45,210 nt of DNA. It comes from Mediterranea sp. (in: CFB group bacteria). GTDB lineage: Bacteria > Bacteroidota > Bacteroidia > Bacteroidales > Bacteroidaceae. Both the position numbers and the translations under genes were made by a program. This document shows positions 31,332 through 38,131 of this stretch, in pieces. Below the pieces are notes generated by a model. It saw only the letters and a list, made by a program, of their open reading frames with translations, was not told the origin of the DNA and made no database searches. How positions within the stretch are numbered: the stretch's first letter is position 1; each line of letters opens with the position of its first letter. The DNA lies in assembly GCA_031261785.1 (NCBI GenBank), contig JAISIZ010000119.1, positions 1 through 45,210 on the forward strand, given 5' to 3'.

Positions 31332-34300
31332 TCACAGCCTCACGCTTAGTCCGAAGCTGAACGTGCGGGGATAGGGGTAGCGTCCGCCGTCGAATCCGGT
31401 CTGCAACACGTTGGAGTTGCCCACCTCGGGGTCGCCCGCCTTGTATCCGGTGATGGTGAAGGGATTCTCCACGCCCACGAAGGCGCGCAGGCTCTCTATC
31501 CTCACGGGCTTGAGCCACTGTTCGGGGAAGGTGTATCCCACCTGTATGCTCTGTATCTTCAGGAAGTTGCCGCTCTTGAGGTAGGCGTCGGACACCTGTC
31601 CGTTGTGGTTGGCGTCGGTCTTCGTCAGGCGCGGGTACTTGTTGGACGGGTTCTCCGGTGTCCAGGCGTTGTTGACGCAGTCGGCCAGCACGTTGCGGTA
31701 TCCGCCGTCGGCGATGTACATGTTCGTCAGGTTCTTGTATGCGTACGACAGGATCTTCTGCCCCATGACGCCATACATATAGACGTTGAAGTCCCAGCTC
31801 TTGTAGTTGCCGCTGAGGCTGAGGCCGTAGTTGAGCGTGGGGTATCCGTGTCCGAGCACCTCGCGGTCGTTGTCGTCGATGTAGCCGTTGCCGTCGACGT
31901 CGCGGTACTTGTAATCGCCCGGCTGCGTGCTGGCCGACTGGTAGAATCCGCTGTTCTGGTCGGCGGGCACCTTGCTGTTGAGGGCGTCGATCTCGGCTTG
32001 GCTCTGGAAGATGCCGTCCACCCTCCATCCGTAGAAGGCGCCTACGGGCTGGCCGTTCTGCGTGAGGGAGTAGTTGGTCCAGTAGTCGCCGTCGGCCACT
32101 CCGGCCGACGAGTAGATGTCGTCGCCTACTTCCACCGCCTTGTTCTTCAAGGTGGCGCCGTTGAGCTTCACGCTATATCCCCAGTCCTTGAACTGCTTCT
32201 GGTAGCTGGCCGCGAACTCGAAGCCGCTGTTGCGGATATGTCCGGCGTTGGTGTAGATGTTGACGTATCCCGTCGAGGGGCGTATGCTACGGTAGAGCAG
32301 CAGGTCCTTGGCGTCGCGGATGAAGTAGTCGAGGCTGACGTTCAGCTCGTTGTTGAAGAAGCCGAGGTCCAGTCCGATGTTGGTCTGCTCGTTGGTCTCC
32401 CACTTCAGGTTGGTATCTATCTCGCGGGTCTGCGCCAGTCCGGGAGCGATCGCGGAGGCGGCGTTGTGGTAGAAGTAGTAGGCGATGCGGTTGGACGACA
32501 GCTGGTCCACGGAGAGGTTGGTGGAGTTTCCGGCGTTACCGGTCTGTCCCCATCCCAAGCGTACCTTGAGGTTGCTGAATAGCCCGAGGTCCTTGATGAA
32601 CTGCTCTTCCGACGCCCTCCAGGCGAGCGACGCCGACGGGAAGGTGGCGTAGCGGTTGCCGGCGCCGAAGTTCGACGAGCCGTCGCGGCGTATGGTGGCG
32701 GTGAGGAGGTAGCGGTCGAGGAAGGAGTAGTTGAGCCGTCCGAAGAAGGATTCGCCCCGCGATTCGCGGCCCAGTCCGCCTCCGGCGCTGGTGTTGGCGC
32801 TGTTCTTCGTCAGGTCGATGCGGCGTATGCTCGACGCGGGGAAGTCCGACGTACTGGCGTTGACGTCCATGGGCTTGTAGCGCGAGATGGAGTATCCGCC
32901 CATGAGGGTGAGGTTGTGGTGCGTGGCGAACTTGAGGTTATAGGTGAAGTATGCCTCGAGGTTCAGCCCCAGGCCTTCCCACAGGTTGATGTTGAACGAG
33001 TCGGGACGGTCCTGGTTGAGGTACGTGCGCTTGTTCACGGCGGTGTATCCGTGCGAGCCGCCCGAGTTGTAGTTGGCGCTGGCCACGGTCTTGAAGGTGA
33101 GGCCCTTGAGCAGGTCGATGTCGATGAAGGCGCTGGCCACGAGCCGGTTGAAGTAGTTGCGCGAATCGGCCGTGCGCGCGGCGGCCACAGGGTTGTCCTG
33201 TCCCTTGTTGGTGTCGCCGTTGCCCTCCTTCTTGAAGTGTCCCCAGGTGCCGTCGGGCCACTGTATGGGCACGTTGATGAGCTTGCCGTTCTCGTCCACG
33301 TCGTCCATCGTGGGTATGATGGTGGCGTAGTTGAGCAGGTTGCCGCCGCCGTACCTCTCGTTGTGCACGTAGGCGATGTTGACGCCGGTGCGGATGAAGT
33401 TCTGGATGTTGTAGTTGACGTTGGCGCGTGCGGTGAGGCGCTTGAAGTTCGACTCGATGACGATGCCCTCGTTGTTGAGGTATCCCACGGAGACCATGGC
33501 CTGCATGTTCTCGCTTCCGCCCGAGAGGGAGAGGTTGTAGTTCTGCTGCAGGGCGGTCTGCGACATCTCTTTCTGCCAGTCGATGCTGTTCAGCTCCTTG
33601 TCGTAGTTCACCCAGGCGCCGTTGGACATGGTGGTGCCGTCGCTGGCCGACGCCCTCCGCACACCCTTGACGAACTGCTCGGCGTTGGCCATGTCGAGCT
33701 TGTTGGCCAGCGTCTGCACGCCGAAGTTGGCCGAGAAGGAGAGCTTGGCCTTTCCTTTGGAGCCTCGCTTGGTGGTGATGAGTATCACGCCGTTGGCGCC
33801 CTGCGAGCCGTAGATGGCCGTGGCGGAGGCGTCCTTGAGTATCTCGATGGATTCCACGTCGTTGGGGTTGACGAACTCGGCGCTGGTTCCCACCTGCACG
33901 CCGTCGACCACGTAGAGGGGGTCGGCGGAATTGTTGACGGTGGCCACGCCGCGGATGCGTATGGTGACGCCGCCCTCGGGATCGCCCGAGTTACGCACCA
34001 CCGACACGCCGGCGGCCGCTCCTTGCAGTCCGGCGCCCAGCGTCAGCGGGTTGCGCTTCATCATCTCGTCGGCGTTGACGGAGACTACGGAGCCTGTGAC
34101 ATCGGACTTCTTGATGGTTCCGTATCCTACCACGAGGACCTCCTCGAGCAAGCCGGTATCTTCCTGGAGGATGATCCGCATGTCGCGGGCCGTGGTCTTG
34201 ACCTCGGCGGTGATGTAGCCCACGTACGATACCCGGAGCGTGCTGCCTACGGCTGCCTCGAGGGCGAAGCGTCCGTTTCCGTCGGTGGTGACACCGATGG

Positions 34301-34517
34301 TGGTGCCTTGCACCAGGATGCTGGCGCCAATGATAGGCTCGTTGTTCACGTCGACCACGACGCCGCGCACGGTGGCGGCTTGCTGGTCCGTGCCTAAGGT
34401 CGCCGCGGCGGCGGCGGATGTCATCTGCGTCATTGCCGTCAGGAGGACAACGAGGCAGAGTCGCAAGCTTTTGCTGATGGAGCTTGCCCAACCTGTTGAA
34501 TACATGTGTTTTCTCAT
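31332..34517 (-). CDS. SusC/RagA-family TonB-dependent outer-membrane transporter
   Basis: This 1061-residue outer-membrane receptor imports oligosaccharides with energy from TonB. After the signal peptide (about 1-40) come a carboxypeptidase-regulatory-like domain (about 49-120, VRGVVVDVNNEPIIGASI), a TonB-box-like LEEVLVVGYG near 128, a plug domain (about 130-260, with DPLYVVDGVQVG and SIEILKDASATAIYGSQGA), and a 22-strand barrel to the C-terminal FSFGLSVRL. There is no STN signalling domain before the regulatory-like domain, although an ECF sigma/FecR pair lies nearby. It pairs with the downstream SusD. An alternative ATG lies 12 nt further in. Upstream, 27 bp away, is the epimerase gene. 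Confidence 0.95.
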   Translation of the reverse strand: MRKHMYSTGWASSISKSLRLCLVVLLTAMTQMTSAAAAATLGTDQQAATVRGVVVDVNNEPIIGASILVQGTTIGVTTDGNGRFALEAAVGSTLRVSYVGYITAEVKTTARDMRIILQEDTGLLEEVLVVGYGTIKKSDVTGSVVSVNADEMMKRNPLTLGAGLQGAAAGVSVVRNSGDPEGGVTIRIRGVATVNNSADPLYVVDGVQVGTSAEFVNPNDVESIEILKDASATAIYGSQGANGVILITTKRGSKGKAKLSFSANFGVQTLANKLDMANAEQFVKGVRRASASDGTTMSNGAWVNYDKELNSIDWQKEMSQTALQQNYNLSLSGGSENMQAMVSVGYLNNEGIVIESNFKRLTARANVNYNIQNFIRTGVNIAYVHNERYGGGNLLNYATIIPTMDDVDENGKLINVPIQWPDGTWGHFKKEGNGDTNKGQDNPVAAARTADSRNYFNRLVASAFIDIDLLKGLTFKTVASANYNSGGSHGYTAVNKRTYLNQDRPDSFNINLWEGLGLNLEAYFTYNLKFATHHNLTLMGGYSISRYKPMDVNASTSDFPASSIRRIDLTKNSANTSAGGGLGRESRGESFFGRLNYSFLDRYLLTATIRRDGSSNFGAGNRYATFPSASLAWRASEEQFIKDLGLFSNLKVRLGWGQTGNAGNSTNLSVDQLSSNRIAYYFYHNAASAIAPGLAQTREIDTNLKWETNEQTNIGLDLGFFNNELNVSLDYFIRDAKDLLLYRSIRPSTGYVNIYTNAGHIRNSGFEFAASYQKQFKDWGYSVKLNGATLKNKAVEVGDDIYSSAGVADGDYWTNYSLTQNGQPVGAFYGWRVDGIFQSQAEIDALNSKVPADQNSGFYQSASTQPGDYKYRDVDGNGYIDDNDREVLGHGYPTLNYGLSLSGNYKSWDFNVYMYGVMGQKILSYAYKNLTNMYIADGGYRNVLADCVNNAWTPENPSNKYPRLTKTDANHNGQVSDAYLKSGNFLKIQSIQVGYTFPEQWLKPVRIESLRAFVGVENPFTITGYKAGDPEVGNSNVLQTGFDGGRYPYPRTFSFGLSVRL

Positions 34518-34544
34518 CTTGATGTCATTAAAGGGTTTCTATAA

Positions 34545-35795
34545 TCATTTTAATCGGTCATCCACTTCGAAGCCCATCCGGCTGTTGTGATAGGGACAGT
34601 TCCACAGGCTGGCCTTAGGCTCGCGGAGACGGGGCGTGCCATCCTCGAGCACGGTGCGAAACCACTCGCCGTGCTCGCGGTCGATGTGGTGCTTCTTGAC
34701 GTAATCCCAGGTGCGGGCGGCGGCACGCAAGTAATCCCGCTTGCCGGTGAGCTGCCAGGCGTTGAGGCAGCCCACCACCGTCTCGGCCTGGCACCACCAG
34801 GCGAGGTCGCGGCGGAACTTGTCCTTGTGCCGCTCGTAGGTCATGGCTCCCTCGGCGTTGAGGCCCTCGCGCAGCGCGGTGTCCACCAGGTCGAGGGCTA
34901 TCGTCTTCACCTTCTCCGCGACTCGCGGGTCGCCCAGCGCCTCGGCAGCCTCGGTGAGGAGCCAGGAGGTCTCGATGTCGTGCCCGTACGAGTCGACGTC
35001 GTCGAGGTTGTTCCAGGTAGAGTCGCAGAAGAGGATGAGGTGGCGCGTGCGGGGGTTGTAGAGCTTGGTGGTGAGCAGGTCGATCACCGTGGCCAGCCGC
35101 TGGCGCAGGTCGCTGTCGCGCCATACGCGGTAGAGCAGGGTGTATGCCTCGAGCACGTGTATGTGCGTGTTCATGGTCTTGGTGGCTACGCCGTCGCCGT
35201 CGTATCCGATCCGCTCGGGCTTGCCCCATTCGCGGCTGAACGACTCGATATATCCGTCCCCGGCGGCGTCGCGTATCTTGCTCTCCATGGTGCGATAGAT
35301 GTCGATGGCTCGCTGGAGGCTCTCCAGGTTGCCCGTGGCGCGGAAGTGCTCGGCCAGTCCGTAGATGGCGTACGAGCAGGCGTACGTCTGCTTGTTGGTG
35401 TCGAGCGGCGTGCCGTCGGCCTTCACTTGCCAGTAGACTCCTCCGTACTGGGGGTCGATGAAATGGTCGATGAAGTAGCGTTGCGCCCGGTCGGCCAGCC
35501 GCCGATACTCCTCGTCGCCATACATGCGGTAGGCGCTGGCGAAGGTCCAGAGGATACGGGCGTTGAGCACGCCTCCTTTCGGGGCGCCGGAGATGGGTGT
35601 GCCGTCGCGCGACAGGGCGCCGTAGAATCCTCCGGCGGGGTCGACGCTGTGTCGTTGCCAGAAGGCCAGTACGTTTTCTCGCAGGTCTGTCACGATCTCG
35701 TCGCGCAGCTCGGCGGGTGTCTGCGCCTGGCTGGCGGCGGGGGCCGCCGCCAGCAGGCCCAGCGTGAACAGGAAGGCAAATAGGCAATGCTTCAT
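34545..35795 (-). CDS. exported AGE-family epimerase, cellobiose 2-epimerase-like
   Basis: This 416-residue protein has the (alpha/alpha)6-barrel plan of N-acylglucosamine/cellobiose 2-epimerases. Motifs NTHIHVLEAYTLLYRVW near 210-225, DSYGHDIETSWLL near 270 and WNCPYHNSRMGFEV at the C terminus are those of cellobiose 2-epimerases and carry the catalytic histidines. Such enzymes convert the reducing-end glucose of beta-1,4-linked disaccharides to mannose. Unlike the known cytoplasmic enzymes, it starts with a clear signal peptide (about residues 1-25, cleavage near SQAQ), so it should act in the periplasm. It is the first gene of the SusC/D operon. Mannosyl- or glucosyl-containing oligosaccharides are therefore likely substrates; the exact one is not known. 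Confidence 0.88.
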   Translation of the reverse strand: MKHCLFAFLFTLGLLAAAPAASQAQTPAELRDEIVTDLRENVLAFWQRHSVDPAGGFYGALSRDGTPISGAPKGGVLNARILWTFASAYRMYGDEEYRRLADRAQRYFIDHFIDPQYGGVYWQVKADGTPLDTNKQTYACSYAIYGLAEHFRATGNLESLQRAIDIYRTMESKIRDAAGDGYIESFSREWGKPERIGYDGDGVATKTMNTHIHVLEAYTLLYRVWRDSDLRQRLATVIDLLTTKLYNPRTRHLILFCDSTWNNLDDVDSYGHDIETSWLLTEAAEALGDPRVAEKVKTIALDLVDTALREGLNAEGAMTYERHKDKFRRDLAWWCQAETVVGCLNAWQLTGKRDYLRAAARTWDYVKKHHIDREHGEWFRTVLEDGTPRLREPKASLWNCPYHNSRMGFEVDDRLK

Positions 35796-35836
35796 GGTAA
35801 TGCTTCTGATTTATAAAGTTAGCGGATGTCCTGCCG

Positions 35837-35844
35837 CGAAGATA
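35837..35844 (-). promoter_or_regulatory. possible -7 element (TATCTTCG) for the epimerase-SusC-SusD-GH3 operon
   Basis: Minus-strand TATCTTCG at 35844-35837 lies 41 nt from the ATG at 35795. It is the C-variant of TAnnTTTG, identical to that before the copy-2 gene. No good -33 is visible, so activation by a regulator is possible. Confidence 0.4.
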
Positions 35845-36272
35845 AGTGCCTATTCTCCAATCCGCCGCCTAAACGTCGCTCTTTCAATGTACCCGCTTGT
35901 ATCCAATGAGGGGAGTATTTGGGCACTTGCTCCCGGGAGGAGACAAACGCGGACGTAGTAGGAGAGAAACGATGCCCCTCGGATATGTGTACGCGTTCTC
36001 CATAGCTCTTTAGCAAGGCTGGATCCCACTTGGGCGGGACGCGACTAAAAAAAGAGGTGAGTCAACCCGGGTCGTGATTGGAAAGGCTATCCGTACGCTT
36101 AGGGGACAGAAGCTCCGTACTCACGAGGAAAGGGCTGAAAGGTGGCTGAAAGCCGGGGCACCGGGAATATCCTGTGTTTATCCTGTACCGTATTCAGCAA
36201 AGTTTCATATTTTGCGAGCGAATGGATAGGGGGAGGGAAAGGGAGGGATTGGTGATTGCGGGAGGGAGTTCA

Positions 36273-36302
36273 CCACAGATTACACAGATTCGCACAGATT
36301 TT
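36273..36302. repeat. ACAGATT triplet repeat
   Basis: Three ACAGATT units are separated by 2-3 bases. The ACxGATT-AC-ACxGATT core is shared with the arms of the palindrome at 45134-45210 (ACGGATT there). Confidence 0.6.
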
Positions 36303-36319
36303 GTAATGATTGGCATGTG

Positions 36320-36341
36320 GAGACGCGGCATGCCACGTCTC
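36320..36341. repeat. 22-bp palindrome around GGCATGCC
   Basis: GAGACG-C-GGCATGCC-A-CGTCTC is a palindrome with one mismatched pair. Its form is typical of short extragenic palindromes found in many bacteria. Confidence 0.7.
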
Positions 36342-36521
36342 ACCATTCGCGTGCCACGCCTCTGCACCGGAGACGGTACAGGATAAACACAGGTTCTCAC
36401 TGGTGCCCTCACAAAGTCGTGACTTTCTCAGTTTGCGCCATCCTACGCCACCCTATTTTTAGGGCATAAGTGATGGATTATCAATGTGCGCTATGTGATG
36501 GCTAAGAAAAGTGGCATTCCC

Positions 36522-37523
36522 TTATCGTCCCGCGGCAGGCAAGAGGAAAATGCTGTCGCCGATGTTCTTGTAGCCTATCGGCATGACGTTCTGCAGGAGC
36601 TTGAGGGTGCCTTCCACGGAATCTTTCCTCTTGAGCACGCCCGAATAGGTCTTGCTGTTCGAGATGTCGGGCGAGAGGATGATGCGTATGCCGTAAAGCT
36701 GTTCCAAGGTACGGGCGATGGTGAATATGGTGGCCCTGTCGAACGGGATAAGGTCGTCGTGCCACACGGCGTCGAGACGGGCGTTGACTTGCTTCACCGT
36801 GAGGCGTCCGCTGTTCTTGTCCAGTTCGGCTCGCTGTCCGGGCGTGAGGATGATCTGCCCCTCATCATTGTTGCCGCTCACCTCCACCTCACCTTCGATA
36901 AGCGTGGCGCCGGCGACGTGCGACAATGTTCCTGTGGCGAAGTTGAACTTGGTGCCCAACACGCGCACGCGCATGGCGTCGCTCTTCACGACAAACGGGC
37001 GGCTCGCGTCCTTCGTCACTTCGAAATAGGCTTCACCGACGAGGGACACGTCCCTCGTGCCATCGCCGAAAGAGGAGGGATACGTCAGGGAGGCCCCGCC
37101 ATTGAGCCACACCTTGGTGCTGTCGGGCAGGATGAACTGGCGGACGTCCTGGCCGTATGCGGTGACGGTGAGCAGGTCGCCCTTGGAGGCATGGCCGTAG
37201 AGCAGGTAAGCGGAGCCGCCACCGAGAAGCGCCACCAACACGAAGATGGCGGCATAGCTCATCCACCTCCGCATGCGTAGCCTGCGGCCAAGCCTGGCTT
37301 GCTCGGAAGCCAGGCGCCCGCACAGTCGCCTCTCGGCTTGCCTCATCCTTTCGGGATCGGCGTAGCTGCCATACTTTCCCAAGTGATAAACTTCCTCCAG
37401 GCGGAACAGCCGCTCGACGTTTTCTTCCGATTCCTGAAGGTAAGCGTTCACCTCTCTCCATTCCTTCTCGGAGCACTGTCCGGTAAGGAAACGGTATAAT
37501 ATTCTATCATTTAGATCCGCCAT
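36522..37523 (-). CDS. FecR-family anti-sigma factor
   Basis: This 333-residue inner-membrane protein has a cytoplasmic N-terminal sigma-binding part (1-85, starting MADLNDRILYRFLTG), one membrane segment (about 88-108), and a periplasmic FecR domain (about 115-230, with FILPDSTKVWLNGGASLTYP and VSLVGEAYFEVTKD). A C-terminal DUF4974-type domain (about 260-330, IFTIARTLEQLYGIRIILSP) follows. FecR proteins hold or activate an ECF sigma factor in response to an outer-membrane transporter. The ATG at 37523 is chosen; a TTG at 37550 would add nine residues. Its sigma gene, 50 bp upstream, is interrupted by a stop codon, and the nearby SusC lacks the domain that normally signals to FecR. Confidence 0.92.
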   Translation of the reverse strand: MADLNDRILYRFLTGQCSEKEWREVNAYLQESEENVERLFRLEEVYHLGKYGSYADPERMRQAERRLCGRLASEQARLGRRLRMRRWMSYAAIFVLVALLGGGSAYLLYGHASKGDLLTVTAYGQDVRQFILPDSTKVWLNGGASLTYPSSFGDGTRDVSLVGEAYFEVTKDASRPFVVKSDAMRVRVLGTKFNFATGTLSHVAGATLIEGEVEVSGNNDEGQIILTPGQRAELDKNSGRLTVKQVNARLDAVWHDDLIPFDRATIFTIARTLEQLYGIRIILSPDISNSKTYSGVLKRKDSVEGTLKLLQNVMPIGYKNIGDSIFLLPAAGR

Positions 37524-37573
37524 GGATATCCTTTTATGGGTATAAGACAATCAAAAGTACGAAAACACTTACT

Positions 37574-38131
37574 TCACGCCGCGAAAAAAAGCAAAAAGAT
37601 GAGATAAAGGAGGTGTTTGAGCTTACTTCGCAAGAATTTGAGCGCTTTGTAGATGTGAGCCTCCACGGTACGGAGCGAGACGTTGAGGGTGTCGGCTATC
37701 TCCTTGTCGCGCATGTCGTACAGGTAACTCAACTTGAACACTTCCTGACATTAGGCGGGCAACTCGCCGATTGCCGAGTTGATCTCCTGCCGCAGCTCCT
37801 GGTTCTCGATGCGGAGCATCACCTCGTTATGGTCGGGTTGGTAGAACTCCGCCCGCTTCTGGTTGATCTCCTCCTGGGCGGAGCTATACTCGTGCTCGAC
37901 GCCCCTCCGCTTGAGCACGTTGAGCGCCCGTGTATAGGCGGCTCGATAGAGGTAGGCTTGTATCTGCGGGCCTATCTCTATGTGCTCCTTTCGTTTCCAC
38001 AGCTCCACGAAGACCTCCTGCACCACGTCTTCGGCATCGTCGCTTCCCACGATACGGGTGGTGTAGAATAGCAATGGCGCGTAGTGCTTGCGAAACAGTT
38101 CCTTATATATTTGGCGATACGTCTCTTCCAT
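37574..38131 (-). pseudogene. ECF sigma-70 factor interrupted by an in-frame TAA
   Basis: From the ATG at 38131 (MEETYRQIYKELFRKHYAPL) the frame encodes sigma region 2 (GSDDAEDVVQEVFVELWKR) and ends at TAA (37753-37751), codon 127, after IGELPA. The same frame continues without any shift as CQEVFKLSYLYDMRDKEIAD and then LNVSLRTVEAHIYKALKFLR, a complete region 4, to a TGA at 37574-37576. In relatives the interrupted position is usually a polar residue before CQEVF, so a Gln codon CAA changed to TAA is the simplest origin. The truncated product would lack region 4 and could not recognise a -35-type element. The start overlaps the GH92 gene by 29 nt. A base-call error or stop-codon readthrough are the alternatives. 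Confidence 0.85.

Larger units (their letters stand above)
36171..36393. repeat. element bounded by a 21-bp perfect inverted repeat
   Basis: The left arm CCTGTGTTTATCCTGTACCG (plus one T) at 36171-36191 is exactly complementary to 36373-36393. The 181 bp between hold the ACAGATT triplet and the central palindrome. It resembles a small non-autonomous mobile element or a REP-type element, but no target-site duplication was recognised. Confidence 0.65.
35845..36521. other. repeat-rich gene-free region inside the polysaccharide locus
   Basis: No credible gene is seen; a 70-codon plus-strand frame at 36174-36386 consists of repeats. It contains a perfect 21-bp inverted repeat at 36171-36191 and 36373-36393, three spaced ACAGATT units at 36273-36302, and a palindrome at 36320-36341. 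The remaining part (35845-36170) holds nothing I recognise. Confidence 0.7.

Noticed and set aside
31282..32028. Long N-terminal extension of the SusD frame
   Set aside because: It overlaps susC in another frame and is Arg/Gln/Pro-rich; the signal peptide and lipobox start at 31281.
32916..34397. 493-codon open frame on the plus strand opposite susC
   Set aside because: Low-complexity Val/Gly/Asp/His-rich translation typical of antisense frames; susC motifs on the minus strand are complete.
36174..36386. 70-codon plus-strand gene
   Set aside because: The frame consists almost wholly of inverted and direct repeats and has no promoter or relatives that I recognise.
37574..38131. Frameshift as the cause of the sigma-factor break
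   Set aside because: Region 4 continues in the same frame immediately after the TAA, so a single base substitution explains it.
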